Notes: generated by a model from the sequence alone, not told the origin. A stretch of DNA of 64,000 nucleotides from Scylla paramamosain (GCF_035594125.1 NC_087158.1:789001-853000); one strand, 5' to 3'; counted from the first letter of the stretch, positions 28,055-42,294 are shown. Program-made: numbers and translations.

Positions 28055-28989
28055 TCCTCTTGTACTGCATTTGGGAGTAGATATTTCCTTACTTGAAGAA
28101 CATGAATGATGTGCTTCCTGATAACTGAGTCAAGCAAAGGTACATCTGTGCTGAGGTCATGAAGGAAAGCAAATTTTCTTCTTTGAACAGCAAGAGAAAA
28201 ATCTAAAACATGTTGGCCATAGAAAGATTTTCTTACAACATGGCTTGCACCAAGATATGGTTTATTGGACCCATCCTATGGGTACACATCACAAAAATAT
28301 GGTAGACACAATTATGGAAGAAAACTGTAAGCTGCAGAAATGCAACTGATGACTAGTATCACCTGACTATTGAATTAGAGGGAGCTCACATCACATGAAT
28401 ATAAGTACAATGAAAACCAATCACTCTACTGCAGGGATTCCCAAATCATTTAAAAGATTAATTCTCATTCAATTTGGATTTGAGCTTTTGTTCCAGAGTC
28501 CACAGTGTGTGTACACCACAACGACAGTTCAATATTTTCACTTGTATTGTGTTACAGGAATGACTACCCTAAACCGTCTGAGCCAATGAAACAGTGCATT
28601 AGGAACCCCTGCTTAGCTGTTATATCTAAAATTCATTAAAATTCAAAATTAACAAATAATGATGACTAGATAACTCACCACTCAAAATTTATAAATGTAC
28701 CTTCCATTCAGGTAAGACTGACTTGTTTAAAATGTGCAAATAAATCTTCAGTTCTTATACATGAGCACATTCCTAACAGTCTGTCATGTGAATACTTCTC
28801 TTAAGACAATGCTACTTGCTTCCCTGACAATTGGTAGCTGCATAATGAAGGTACTCAACCTACCCTACTCAAAGGAACACAAACAGCTACCAAGATAACA
28901 TCGAGTATGACCACTGGCACAACAGACTTGGGACATCTCTCTACACCTCACCACAGGAAGGCAAGACACCACAAGCTTTAAAAACTCCG

Positions 28990-29313
28990 TCATTGGCTAT
29001 TTCTCAGGGCCATGTATTCTGCGTGGTGTTTATTCATGTGAGTCTTGAGGTTGCCCTTTTGAGTGGACCGGTAGGGACAGTAGACACATGCAAATGGTTT
29101 TTCTCCAGTATGTGTTCTCAGGTGGTTCATAAGATTGGTTGAGGTTATGGTGAAATAGCTGCAGTAGGTGCACTCAAATTTCTTGATGTGACTAGTCCAA
29201 GGTCTGACGTGACCCTCTGGCTTCTGCTCATTCCCAACAGTACTCTTGGGGCAACCACCCACCACAGCAAGCCGACCCATGCTGTACTTCTTCTCGGAGT
29301 TCATCGCCAATGC
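28990..29313 (-). CDS. Alternative finger cassette Z3 (two C2H2 fingers)
   Basis: The acceptor is TCCTTCAACAG, and 107 codons begin ALAMNSEKKYSM. A ~50-residue spacer precedes two fingers: FECTYCSYFTI...HLRTH, linker TGEKP, FACVYCPYRST...HMNKHH. The cassette ends ALRNSQ. The first four residues resemble those of Z1 (AL-start). The region ~20 nt upstream (TTTGAGAGC) looks like a decayed form of the shared TTGAGTAAG element. It is a terminal coding exon with its own stop. Confidence 0.86.
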   Translation of the reverse strand, partial: ALAMNSEKKYSMGRLAVVGGCPKSTVGNEQKPEGHVRPWTSHIKKFECTYCSYFTITSTNLMNHLRTHTGEKPFACVYCPYRSTQKGNLKTHMNKHHAEYMALRNSQ

Positions 29314-30899
29314 CTGTTGAAGGATGCCCAGCTCTCAAAATATATACAAAATTGAAGCCAATTTACCAAGTGAAATCTTGAAACACATGTACACCTAACA
29401 TATCACTTCATATCACTTGCAAAGTCAGCCCAACTTATTCTCATTTCTAAACAGTTTGTCAGTGACAGACTACCTGATGATAATCATGTCTCCATTCTTT
29501 TAAGACTGGATGAAAGTTACTGAGAATCAGAGAAAACACACAACTCATTGTAAGGAGTCAAACCAGAAATAAATGTTGTGAACCAACAAGTTACTTTTAT
29601 ACAGTCAAGGATTTGCGTGTTATAAAATCAATACAAGAATGTTGAAGACGAAAAACTTACATGAGCACGGCAACTATTTAAAGCAAGGAGGAGAGTAATT
29701 AAAGTGAAATGGACAAGTCTATCAGTTTTATTAACAGAAAAGAAAACAATAAAATATGTTTCTTCTCTCACTGCCAGACAAATGTAGAACGTAAATCACC
29801 TAGTGTCTGGCAGGAGCCACTGTTCAGTGTGGGTAAGCCAAAACACACAATCCTACAAGCTTACACTGCACTAGTGAAGTTCATCCAGAAAACCCTATCA
29901 CCAAACACTGGAGTCCCACACATTCACACAAGCTCTTCAACACTGAGGAATTATTTAACTGAAGCACCTGCACTTGCACTCATCACATCCTTCCTGTACT
30001 ACAAGGAAAACTCTAACCTGTTATAAGAAATGCATAAGAAAAATAATAAAATAAATAAATAAATAAATAAATAACTGATGAACTATTTTGACTGCATAGA
30101 AAAGTGTCAATCTTCAGGTAAAAAATAAATAATTAATCAAATAAAAACTAACACACACAGTTTTGCATTCTCATTACTTAAGCTTATACCAGTTTATAGG
30201 TTTCTCAATAGTACAAGACAGCAAGCAGCCATCAGCCCCTCACTTCATTCAACCCCTCAGCTAAGTAACCCTAAGAATCCAACAACAAAACAACCACTGT
30301 ACATACCCAGTGTAAAACAATTCCAAGTGCAAAATACTGCTCCTCTACTCTACATGTTTAAGAATACGTGGTAAATATCATCTTACTGTTTCATGCATCT
30401 CTCCACTTTATGCTATCATATATTACTGATCCTAAGACACATGAAAGGTGCTTTTGGTATCATTGATCTAAGGTTCCAGAGTCAAGGACACAAGTCAATC
30501 AACCTGCCACACTCTTCTCAGCTGAGCTTAGCATCTTCAAGTCTCAAGTTCACAGACCTATGGACAGTCTACCTAACACATCTTAACAACTAAAGGATCA
30601 CCAGGACTCAGGACAGAAGAAAACCTCCAAGCATAGTGATGGTGGAGGTGGAGGCAGGTTACTTGACTCCTCACCCTGACTGTACCAGGGCTTCACTTGG
30701 GACACCTACAGCTTACAAAAATATTTGCTATTTCTTCTGATGAAATGGAACTCAATGGAAAAACTATTCTTAAACTACAAGGCACATTTAATTTCTTTCT
30801 AGAATTCATGTACAATACAATAACAGATGTGAAATTAACATTTTGTGTTAATGAAAAAACAAACAAAATATAAATTCAAACTTTATATTTAAAACAGCA

Positions 30900-30942
<43 letters not shown>

Positions 30943-32315
30943 CAGGTAACAGTGGGTTAATTATACAACAATCATAATTTTTAATGTGTTTCACTTCACC
31001 TCAACCAGCTTGTAATATTTTGTATGCATGTTTTTATTAAAACTTGGCTCTATTACTAATAATGCCATGTTCTGACCAAACATGGTGTCTTATATCAGCT
31101 TCCAGCATATCTATCACTATCAAACCTAAGTAAATTTTCATAAACCACATATAAAACTTCATTGCAAGCTCAGTGAACATGGGAGAGGCAACAGAGATGC
31201 CTATGGATGATGGACCACCTCAACACTGCACCAGTATTCTCATTTTCATCTGACTAAGCATATGGTGGTCATTATGAAATTCCTCTAATGAAACTCCACT
31301 AATTTGAGTGAGCCGGCCTAACGAATGCCAGCACCAAGGCATGAGAGAACTGACCTGGTGTGAAACTTAAAAATAAGAAAGAGAAATTAGAAAAAGGAGG
31401 ATTTTCTATTAATATGAATGGTAAAATAGAGCAGTTTGAGAGAAAAATAACTATTTCTTATCATTAATGAGGTCTTATGTAATTAACACTCAGGATAGCA
31501 AAATGAATATACTCATTAGCAATTTATAACCAATAAAGAACTGAAATGCATTAACCAACACACATTTACAGTCAATCATAAGGAAGACAAGTGAGCAAGT
31601 ATGTGAGTACCTCTGTGTGAGATCCTGCAGCAGTGAAACACTCAAACAAGACCAGACATGTTCCATGATAATGAGTACATCTGTATTTCTCAATATGCAC
31701 AACCTGCCATGAGTTCATGACATCACTCCTTCTCAGCTTCCAGGTTGATTTATATTGTTTAGGTTAGTTCGGGTGCAATAAACATCATAAAATTGGGAAA
31801 GCTGTCCCTTTTCAATGAGCCAACACCCTCACATTATATATAAAACTATTAAACACCACATTCAGCAGTTTTAACTCAATGAATGGCCACCTGGTCCTTA
31901 AGAATGTTACCTGTGGTGCTATTAATAAGAACTATGCAGCTAAACAGACTTTAAATAATATATGGTACTCAGTCAGGATGAAGTCAGGCTATTGCATGCA
32001 AAAATTATGTATATAAATTAAAGCCACGGGTATTACTGATGCCAGCACGCACATATTGCACAAGTGTGACTGACTGAGCAGTCCTGAGGGTAAGAGTGAA
32101 CACTGATATTAAGATTTCCAGATGACTCAGTCTTCTACCCAAGTGTGGCTATCTCAGTTTTAATAAAATGTATAAATAATTAAATGAAGGACCTAAAAAG
32201 CAAGCAAATAAAAAGCAAATGTGTTTGTGTCACCTACAAGATACTGTCCAAGGTTTCATTCAACTGGTGCTTCCAAAGATGCAAACACTCAAAGACTGGT
32301 GACTGAGTTATTTTT
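29314..32315 (-). other. Inter-cassette intron Z2-Z3
   Basis: About 3 kb, AT-rich. It holds the duplicated block copy B (30010-30215) and a CT microsatellite (30904-30939). No gene was recognised. Confidence 0.6.
30010..30215. repeat. Duplicated intronic block, copy B
   Basis: Diverged partner of 420-585, with an extra TAAA array (30045-30072) inserted. It lies in the intron between Z2 and Z3. Confidence 0.55.
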
Positions 32316-32582
32316 TTAAGATATCAAATCTGGTCTTCTATTGCCACCTAGTTCCATGTTAAGTCTGTGTCTGGTGCGCTCATGGTTACGCAACACATCC
32401 TTGCGGTTGCTGCGAAAAGAACATTCTCTGCAGGCGAAAGGCCTTTCTCCCGTGTGTGTCCGCACGTGGCGTGTGAAGTCCCGGGAAGTCTTGAAGGTTG
32501 CTCGCCAGCAGTACGGGCAGGTATAGCCTCGTGATCTACCATCTTTCCCAGAGAGTGACGAGTGTGCCTCCACCTCCGACTC
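32316..32582 (-). CDS. Alternative finger cassette Z2 (two C2H2 fingers)
   Basis: The acceptor is CCGTCCATAG, and 88 codons begin ESEVEAHSSLSGKDGRSRG. Finger one is YTCPYCWRATF...HVRTH and finger two, after TGERP, is FACRECSFRSN...HERTRH with H-x4-H. A short tail follows, ending LIS. The first fingers of Z1 and Z2 share the unusual RATFK motif after the second Cys, so these neighbouring cassettes are probably sister duplicates. There is no AGTAAG element upstream. Confidence 0.84.
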   Translation of the reverse strand, partial: ESEVEAHSSLSGKDGRSRGYTCPYCWRATFKTSRDFTRHVRTHTGERPFACRECSFRSNRKDVLRNHERTRHRLNMELGGNRRPDLIS

Positions 32583-33390
32583 CTATGGACGGTAGGGATA
32601 TCATTTTGACCATAGCTACACTCAAAATCAACCCATACCTACACTGTAAACAAATCTTTAATATACTATAAAATAAATCAATGAAAAAAAGGTAAGAGTG
32701 AAAAAAGCTGATAAGCTTGAACATCTCATTGTACTTGACCTTCTTAGAGAGAGGGAGCAGGTGTGGCCCTAAATCTCTTTCATAAAAATAAACCCAAAAT
32801 ATGAGTTTCCCAAACTACACATAGTACAAGATATACACCATACTCAAGGTATGCTTCAATTTGAAAGTTTCAAGTATGATTTAAGTAAAAGAATATATTT
32901 CTTTCTGCATAGAACACAATATACCAGTAAGTGATACACAAAGTATAATATTTGTCTTGTTTAAAATGTCATCAGATAAAACGATATTTTTCCCCTCTGA
33001 GTATATTCATGATATTGTAAAGACCGTATGAAAATTCATTCCCCAAACAAAAATAAGAATTTTCCCAAATAAAAGTTAGTTCATGTATGAAGCATGATGC
33101 TTTATGGCAGCAAAACTAGGAATGTAGGCAACATAAACAGCTGACAGCAGCAAGGCCAGGATATGTACACAGTTACTGGGAATGAAAGTCCTCAGTACAT
33201 TTCCATTCCCTGCTTCAATTTCACAAGCACAGCAGCAGTGTTAGCAGTTGGGTTTTGATAGTGATGGTGATGGTGATTCCAGTAAAGACATGATGTTTGA
33301 TAGACAGAAACATGAGTGAGCAGAGTTCAAGTAAATGTGTCATGGTGATAGTGGTACGGATTAATAATGATGATGATGATGATGATAAAA

Positions 33391-33460
<70 letters not shown>

Positions 33461-34390
33461 CAACAACAATAACAATGTTCATTGTATAACAAACAGAAGT
33501 AATAAGTGTAATAATTATGGTTTTACAATAATAATATCTGTGACAGAAGCAAATGACATCAGAGATGGTTAAGGAACAATAAAGGTGATGAGGGAGATGA
33601 AATGATAATGTTTGTCACACAGAAACAAGAGTGTACAGTGAAGTAATAGTGTGATGAAGGCAACATAACTCCCACAAACACTTCTGTGTGTGTGTGTGTG
33701 TGTGTGTGTGTTCAGGTGTTGTTGTCTGGAAGGCTCTGCTGCTCATTTCCTTCATCTAAATTTTTCACTCAAATAATGTCCCAAAATATTGTTCCCTTTT
33801 ATAATCCCCATTCCTCAGTATTGGTTTGGTTGATAGAATGAAAAAACAGATAATAAATAACTTTCATTTTTCAGTGTACTTATCTACAAAGTGTAACACA
33901 CCACTCTTAAAATATGAATGTGAAACAAAGGGACTAAACTGCAACATTAATGCAGAAAATGAGACGATATAAAAATAAATTCATTTCTGATTAAAATCCC
34001 ACCTGTACATGCACAACAATAATGCATCTATCACTGCAGTAAGGAATAAATATTACCCCCACAAACTGGTCTGTAGTGATCTAAGGTCAAGCCATATGCA
34101 GTCCCTGAAGTAATTTCTCAATATTTAAGTTTTAATATCAAAACAACTTCCTCAAGACAAACAAATTTCTGACCTCAAACTTCCTGTTACTGAGAAAAAG
34201 AAGATAAGAAAAAAAAAAGAAAAAAAAAATCCTAAGAAATTCCCTTTCCTTCTGTCTCTGTCACTATGCCTGTCACTGCATGTGTTCCTACAACAGAATT
34301 GTAAGGAAGGCTTTGCGACAGCCAAAAATAAATAAGATTACTTAAAGTACTTTTTAACTTATTAAGATCTTGTTACAAAGTTCACAATGA
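32583..34390 (-). other. Inter-cassette intron Z1-Z2
   Basis: About 1.8 kb with a compound GAT/AAAT/AAT array (33369-33470) and a TG run (33687-33711). No exon was found. Confidence 0.6.
33369..33470. repeat. Compound (GAT)(AAAT)(AAT)n microsatellite
   Basis: GAT units, then AAAT units to about 33420, then AAT and AAC units. Confidence 0.94.
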
Positions 34391-34651
34391 CTATTTAAGC
34401 AGAGCCTCCTGCAGCTTATACACATTGTTATGCTTATTCAACACGTGGACCTTGACATTAGTGCTCTGAGCCGCTCGGTAGTCACAAAACGGGCATTTGA
34501 AAGGCCTCTCCCCTGTGTGAGTCCGAATGTGCCGTTTCAGGTCACTTGTCTGCTTGAAAGTCGCCCTATTACAGAAGGGACACTGGTACACCTGGGGTTT
34601 TCGGCTCCCTCTGCTGTAGAGCCTTGCAGTGACGCCCTCCTCGCCTAACGC
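34391..34651 (-). CDS. Alternative finger cassette Z1 (two C2H2 fingers)
   Basis: The acceptor TTTTATCCCCTTAG is followed by 86 codons and a stop. It starts [12 protein letters not shown], then has two C2H2 fingers: [11 protein letters not shown]...HIRTH, linker TGERP, then [11 protein letters not shown]...HVLNKH. The tail is [12 protein letters not shown]. This is the cassette nearest the shared exons. The second finger has H-x4-H spacing, as in several other terminal fingers of the array. It has no AGTAAG element upstream of the acceptor. It probably gives an isoform of about 450 residues when joined to the shared part. Confidence 0.85.
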   Translation of the reverse strand, partial: ALGEEGVTARLYSRGSRKPQVYQCPFCNRATFKQTSDLKRHIRTHTGERPFKCPFCDYRAAQSTNVKVHVLNKHNNVYKLQEALLK

Positions 34652-35276
34652 CTAAGGGGATAAAACCCTCCATTACTGACAAGTACTGGTGTCCCAGCCA
34701 GCCTGCTCCTCTAATTGCCCCCCCACCTGGTCTCCCACCCCTGGCTACTCATGCTACTCAACATCAAGACACACACACTACTTATACTTGAATATTAATT
34801 ACACTTTATCTCTTCAATATCCCTCCTATTAAAATGAAAGTAATGAAATGCTAGAGTAAAAATGTTGCTGAAGTATTAATGGCAATTTGCTCTTGAAAGG
34901 ATTCACATAATATATAACTCTAATAATGTTATTCTTTCATAAAGTTGGCATTTTGAAATACTATAAATGGGTCAAAGATGATTACCATCACAAAATATAA
35001 AAGAAAATATTATTGTGTCAAAGGAAAAACTTTAAGCATTCAAGTAATACAAAATAAAGACTTCCATTTCAAATATAAAAATAGCTGATCCTCAACAAAA
35101 AAACTGAAGTACAGTATTACCCAACAGCAGCACCTGTGAGCACTACTTTGTTTCCTGACCAGATCACCAAGGACTCAACACCCTCAACAGAGTGTGTTGT
35201 TACTGAGGGAATGTCTCATTTACTCATAACAGTAACTCCTTCCCAACTATAAAGGCTGAAATCAGGAGCAAAGCCT

Positions 35277-35278
<2 letters not shown>

Positions 35279-35348
<70 letters not shown>
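35279..35348. repeat. (AC)n microsatellite
   Basis: About 35 CA units. Confidence 0.96.
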
Positions 35349-35352
<4 letters not shown>

Positions 35353-35588
35353 ACTTACACATTTCATAAGATAAATATTTTCCTACTGATTTTGTGGTAG
35401 TCTCTCTCTCACAACAAAGAAACACACAGCTACCTCACCACAACACAACCCCACTGGACCAGTTGAAATAGCATCATAAAGAAGCAGAAAGTACATTAAA
35501 GTTGAAGCAATACAGGACAACAACCAGAAGTCAGCATTTTCTGTTCAAAACTCAAAGATAAATGATAAAAGATTTAGAGATAAAGAAC

Positions 35589-35700
<112 letters not shown>

Positions 35701-35823
35701 TACCAATACAGAAAACACAAAGCCCCTGACAGCTCTCACAGTACAAGTCTCATCACCAATCTAGCCGAGACAATAATCAAAACCCAAGTGTAATTCATAA
35801 TTGTCCTTCAATTTCTGACTACC

Positions 35824-35935
35824 ACTTTGGACCCTATTTGGAGACTTGCATCTCAGTGAGCTTTTTTTTTTTTAATTAATTATTTTTTTATTGGGTTTTG
35901 TTGCCCTTGGCTGGTGTCCCTCCTGCATAAAAATG
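35824..35935 (+). mobile_element. 3'-tail fragment of the CR1/Jockey-like element
   Basis: Reads like the 3' UTR of the element at 58325-61330: a GGACCCTATTTGGAGACTTG-like start, a T-run, then TTGGGTTTTGTTGCCCTTGG and CTGGTGTCCCTCCT. Diverged and 5'-truncated, with no coding part left. Confidence 0.55.
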
Positions 35936-36370
35936 TGACCCAAGAGTTTTTCCACTAAACAGGTCTCCTCCTCCTTTTCCTTTCTAGACTAACTTCTTTC
36001 ATTTTCCCCAAAGTTTACATCTCAAGTGTCCCCTTCATGAGCTCCTTGTGCTTCTAAGTAACATAAGACGTGTTACTCCAGAGAATCAAGGATCAAATTT
36101 CAAGTGAATCCAGGCACACTGTTCAAAAATTTTTGCATTCCTCACTGGTGATGACTGCCGTTATGAAATGAGTTACAGAATGAATAAGCAACCTGAGGAG
36201 GATGTTGATGTAAGTCGTAAAAGAGAAGTAAAGTGAAGAGTGGAAATGTAGAATAGAAGATGAAGGGGAGGGGGGGTGGGGAATGCCATGAATAAAAGAC
36301 GCATACAGACTTGAAAACTTGATCTTCCTGAGTCTAATAGTTCTGAATTCCTATATTCCATGTTTATCCC

Positions 36371-36537
<167 letters not shown>

Positions 36538-38689
36538 TTTTTATTGTCACAAGTTCATAATTTCCAATGATGAATCAAGTTCATAAAGTTACAGGGTTTA
36601 AGTAGGGATGGTATGAATGTAAACCATTCAATAAATTGCTTTGATATATTAACTGTTAAGCTTACTGAGAATATCTTTGTCATCTTAGATATAAAATAAT
36701 AAGTGGTTTGGTAGTCTTGACACACAGTAATAGTTTTCCCTGCCCTACCTGCACCTCCTATTGCTTCAGTACTAATTTAAGTCTGGAAGTGTCAGGCCAA
36801 AAGAAATGACCAGACAGAACAGAGATATGTCTAGCTGCTGTCTGCCTTCCAATTTTGTTTTTGAAAGGCATAAAAAATTGTGAACAGCAAACAAATAGTT
36901 AAGGATGTGGATATAAACTAATGTATATTTCTCTTAATGATGAACTTCTTTTATGAATTTCTATTCTTACTACTGCACATTATCTTCATAATACACATAC
37001 ATTAAATGACCGGAAAAAAAATATAAATAAATAATAAATAATAAAAAGCTGAAGTTTTTGCTTTCACTTCAAAATGATAACATGCACCAGCTTTAAAACT
37101 CAACAAACTCCAATAAAAAATACAAAAAATCAAATAAAGAACCAAAGAAATGTATGAATTGTCACAGGCATGGGACAAAGAAATCTTCCATGCCATTAAT
37201 TTCTTTTAGTTGTTAGCTGGACATCTCTGCCACAGGCATCCCAATGACTACCACCACCATAAACAACAACATCTTGTCCTCATCAAGCTGAGGGGTACAC
37301 AGTGTTTCTCCAAGACTGGAGGACCAGACTCTTCTGGCAATAAAATACACATATCCACCACCTACAACACACACACCTCCACAGCTAAACAAGTGTCCAA
37401 TAATCAAAGGAACAGCTGTATGTATTTTTCACACAGGCTTAATTCGCATCATGGAAACATTTCCATCACATCTTCCTATGAAGCCTCACACAAACCATGA
37501 CCTAAAGCTAATGCTTCATGGGGCACCTATACAATGTGAGGTAGAAGGGACAACTTGGTTACTGATAAAAATTTCACCAGGCACTGTTCAACAGGCTAAA
37601 AGACTGTCACAATAAAAGCTATCGATATGATTGACAAGTTTGTGTAATACAACTCCCAATCCATAGGTTTTGACAGCAACACAGCCAAGTAAAACACCCT
37701 GAAGACCAACAGTACGAGGATAAAGGTATAGTATACTTGCCTAACACTTAAGGACACACACATATAGAGCAATAACCCAACATGTAACACATGCACATTT
37801 GTCATAGTAGTACTATATAGTCTTATTCTTTACAAGAAACAAAACACTTCGATTTCAAGTACTAAAGATTTCAATAAAGAGCAAATATATCTTACAAAAC
37901 AACAGAATGGAATACACCAGAAAAGGAGCCATTGAGCATTGATCTTGAATTAAAATGTCTTCAGTTACTGCCACCATCAAATAAATGGCCACACTGTATG
38001 TATTTCAGATGATGACTTTAGGTAAATAATAAAGAATATAACCAAGAGCATATAAAACTCAGATTGCTTTCCAAGGCATCACAAGACAACATGGCAGGGG
38101 TTTGATGCATGACTCTTCAGTGCCACCACTTACCTTGTCCACCACAGCACTTGCAAGGCCACTCTGACTAACCTGAGGTGCTGGCCACTCACCTCTCACC
38201 AAGCTATGCTATCCTAAGCTATGCTACTCAAAGCTTCATTTACTATACTGAACAGCCTCAGTTGAAAACACAAATAAACTGCAAAAATTAACAAGAAAAT
38301 ATAGATAACAAATTAGGACAAGGAGGGGAGGAAATAAGTGTAAAACATGAAGAGACTTCAGCAAATGACAGGTTTACTCTAACTCAACACACAACAGACT
38401 GTGGCACCAAACACTAAAGTATCACACAACAGATGAACTACATTCACTCATTATATTATATAAATTTCTAATTTAAAAATGTTTGTGAATTTAGAAAATC
38501 ATATGGCTCTGGACTAAAAATCAGATTATTTGATGAGCCTGACAAAAAATTGTGGCAGTCAAAAGAATGAACTATCCACAGTTGGGCAACACTTCCCATC
38601 ACTCAGGACCCCTCAGACAACACAACACAGATGCTTGGGAAAACAATGGCAGTGGCTCCTTTTCTGGGATGAAGCAGAACAACACTCAC

Positions 38690-38812
38690 CATTTGGTGTG
38701 CCTGAGGCTGCTGTGTGGGGAGAGGCTGCCGCAGGTCCTGGTGCCGGCTGTCACCACCATAACTGTCCACGCCAGAGAATGTACCGCTCATGTCACCACC
38801 ACCGCCCAGCCA
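38690..38812 (-). CDS. BTB-ZF gene, shared or optional coding exon 4
   Basis: This is a 41-codon phase-0 exon. The acceptor is GGTGGTGTGGCGGCAG (G-rich, with a weak pyrimidine tract) and the donor ATG|GTGAGT. It encodes WLGGGGDMSGTFSGVDSYGG, followed by a Gln/Pro-rich end (QPLPTQQPQAHQM). Length divisible by three and matching phases mean it can be included or skipped without breaking the frame. The weak tract suggests optional use. It is placed last before the finger cassettes. Support comes from coding composition and the strong donor only. Confidence 0.66.
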
Positions 38813-39055
38813 CTGCCGCCACACCACCAGAGACAAAACAATCAACTCTCCTGACAATGCTGGGCAACATCAATGTTCAAACTTTTACACTAACGCAGCT
38901 GCTTCTTCTGGCTTCACAACCATCACAACACTGCTCTTCCTCCCTCAGAACCTACATGAGAGTGGCTGTCCAGAAAAATTAAATATCAAAAACCTTTCAA
39001 GCTAGAGGCACTCAAGGACCTTCAAGATCATGTTGACAAAACTGTCAAAATAAAA

Positions 39056-39086
<31 letters not shown>

Positions 39087-39314
39087 ATATATAAATAAAA
39101 TAAATTATAACAAATAAATACATAAATAAAATAAAAATAATTAAATAAACAAATAAATAAATAGGTAAATAAATAAATAAACAGACACAAATTCATCTAG
39201 ACTTCTGAGTAAGTTTCTTGTCAGTTGTTCAACACTTCAGCACAAAAAACTGAATCTCTCTCTCTCTCTCTATCTCTTACACACACACACACACACTAGC
39301 AGCCTCCGACTTAC
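38813..39314 (-). other. Intron 3 of the BTB-ZF gene
   Basis: About 0.5 kb, mostly a TAAA/AAAT array (about 39046-39182) and a short CT/AC run (39255-39297). Nothing else was seen. Confidence 0.6.
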
Positions 39315-39575
39315 CCCTTGCATACCAGACGGCCCAGCCAGCGCCTCCACAACGGCTTCAGGCAGGTGGTGTGTCTGGGAGGGAGCGAGGGACTGCTGCT
39401 CATACTTGGCACTCAGCAGCTGGTGTTCTTGGGTGCCTCCATCACTACTGGAGTTCTCTAGCCTACCATCAGATGTCATGGAACCGTAGTCCATCCCAGA
39501 GCCCATTAAGCTATCTTTGTCCTCAGGAAGGTGATCCATTATCTCCTCTTTGACTAGTGTTTCTTCTAACATTAC
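39315..39575 (-). CDS. BTB-ZF gene, shared coding exon 3 (acidic linker)
   Basis: This exon has 87 codons, phase 0 at both ends. The acceptor is CTCTCACTGCAG and the donor GGG|GTAAGTCG. It encodes a Glu/Asp/Ser/Gln-rich linker beginning VMLEETLVKEEIMDHLPEDK and ending near GPSGMQG, with no recognisable fold. Acidic spacers between BTB and fingers are usual in this family. Open coding potential, consensus splice sites and the position between BTB and finger exons support it. Whether every isoform includes it cannot be told from DNA. Confidence 0.8.
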
Positions 39576-39969
39576 CTGCAGTGAGAGATGAACACACATC
39601 AGTACACAGTAACAATTCTGATGACTCTCTCTCTCTCCTATGATACAATTAAAAAAACAGACAAATCATTAAACTAACACTTCTGATGCATTTTTCTCTT
39701 ATAATGTACAGACCCTTTCCAAAATGATGACTGTATTTTATTTAGTAATCCCCATCCTCCCCAGTACACAATAACATTTCTGATGACTTTCTCTCTTATG
39801 ATACAATTACAAAAACAGACAAATCTATTACAGTGATCCATGCACTGATATTTCTGATGCCTCACTAATAATGTACACAGTCTACCCAGAATGCATGACT
39901 GTGACAGGAATTATTATCTTTAGTAATCTCCTTGTTTAACTCAAATACTTTCAACATCATGTGATCTAT

Positions 39970-40133
39970 TGTAATGCAGCATCTCTAGCTATCTTCAACT
40001 GCTATTTTTGTGGTTTCTCATCTTCCCATACCCTCACTGCAGAAGACATTTTGAGTTTTCAGGGAGTACATGTTAGCTATTTATTTCCTTCCTAGACTCT
40101 CTATAGCAGCTTCTGAGCTTTCTCCTCTTCATG

Positions 40134-40163
<30 letters not shown>
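39970..40163 (+). mobile_element. Diverged non-LTR fragment with poly(A)
   Basis: GCAGCATCTCTAGCTATCTT and CAACTGCTATTTTTGTGG resemble the corresponding region of the element at 40930-41458. The fragment ends in a ~30-nt A-run (40133-40163). The rest is too diverged to align by eye. Confidence 0.4.
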
Positions 40164-40165
<2 letters not shown>

Positions 40166-40929
40166 GACCAAGATCAATACACTTCTAAAATAAAAATTCT
40201 CTCACTATATTTCATCATGACAAAATAAAAGAGGAATAATAATGAAAGAGGAAGCAATCTTAACAACACTAATAATCTAGCTACACAATAAAATATGTAC
40301 CTAAATATCCCCTCACTATTTCATCAAGACCATACAGAATCTTAATAACACTAATCCCAATACCACTAGTCAATCTGCTTTCCATCTCAGTATCACGTCT
40401 TATCTGCTAATGTTTGCCTTTAGTCATCTTATCACTGCAGCATATCACACACCCTCTCTCACATTTGAACAAGAACTCAAGCAACCAAACATAGGTACAG
40501 TACTCCCATCTCTATAACATTCCCAGATTCAACGTTCCTCAAAAGTCTGATACATCTTTCCTTTCTTCAATCTTCCATACTACATTTTTTCATTCATGCT
40601 TTCAATGCTCACTCTTTCATCTTGCTTTCAATGCTCTCACTCTTTCATCTTGCCTTCAATGCTCTCAATCTTTCATCTTGCTTTCAATGCTCTCATTCTT
40701 TCATCCAGCCACCCAACATGCTCGTCCCAGGCACTTCACTTCCACAGCAAGCACTCTTGACTTCAACATCCTATTCTGTAGCCCACATTCCTCCCTCTCT
40801 TGATCCTTGCTAATGATTCTAAGACCTCATAGCTTCCTGCAGCTAAAACTGAAGCCACACACCTCTACTTCCTCCCATTCTCTCTAATAAATAAATAAAT
40901 GAATAAACAAATAAAAATAAACATTACTT

Positions 40930-41403
40930 CCAGCTCTGCTATTCTAGACAGGGTGGAATCAAAAGCTTTTCATCTCATCAACTCCTCTCCTTTAACTGAC
41001 TGTCTTCAGCCTCTCTCTCACTGCTGCAATGTTGCATCTCTAGCTGTCTTCTACCGCTATTTTCATGCAAACTGCTCTTCTGATCTTGCTAACTGCATGC
41101 CTCCCCTCCTCCCATGGCCTCGCTGCACAAGACTTTCTTCTTTCTCTCACCCCTATTCTGTCCACCTCTTTAACACAAGAGTTAACCAGTATTCTCAGTC
41201 CTTCATCCCTTTCTCTGGTAAACTCTGGAACTCCCTGCCTGCTTCTGTATTTCCACCTTCCTATGACTTGAATTCCTTCAAGAGGGAGGTTTCAAGACAC
41301 TTATCCATCAATTTTTGACTAGTGCTTTGACCCTTTTATGGGACTGGCATTTCAGTGGGCATTTTTTTTATTGGATTTTTATTGTCATTGGCCAGTGTCC
41401 TTC

Positions 41404-41458
<55 letters not shown>
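40930..41458 (+). mobile_element. 5'-truncated copy of the CR1/Jockey-like non-LTR element
   Basis: An open frame to 41318 encodes the C-terminal ~130 residues of the same ORF2 as at 58433-58855 (LDRVESKAFHLINSSPLTDC through FKREVSRHLSINF), with about a dozen substitutions. The same 3' UTR follows (GACTAGTGCTTTGACCCTTT, then GTCATTGGCCAGTGTCCTTC) and a ~50-nt poly(A). It is inactive because it lacks endonuclease and reverse-transcriptase domains. Confidence 0.88.
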
Positions 41459-41472
<14 letters not shown>

Positions 41473-41828
41473 ACACATACATCATACTGCCCCTTTTCAC
41501 CATGGACTGACATGGCTAAGAGTGTGACTGATGTGTATTTGAGTGTGTGATGCTGTGCCTGGACTACCCCATGTGAGATTGCCAGCCTTGTATGTAGATA
41601 ATGGATAAACTACACTTAAAAAGTATATTAAAGGCTTTACTGCAATTAACATACCACCTACATCATGCCCTTCCTTCACATCCTAGGGCACTGGTTCTTC
41701 AGTCTTCCAAGTCTCTAACAATGGCTCATCAAATCCCTGCATTTCAGTTGAATCCAGATTAATACATACAGTCCCTGAGTCTCTTTCTATCCTAATTTAC
41801 AAATCCTAAGCATCTGATCCATACATTT

Positions 41829-42294
<466 letters not shown>

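Noticed and set aside
38530..38982. 150-residue plus-strand open frame
   Set aside because: Antisense to BTB-ZF exon 4, which has good splice sites and phase; the plus-strand frame shows no family motif.
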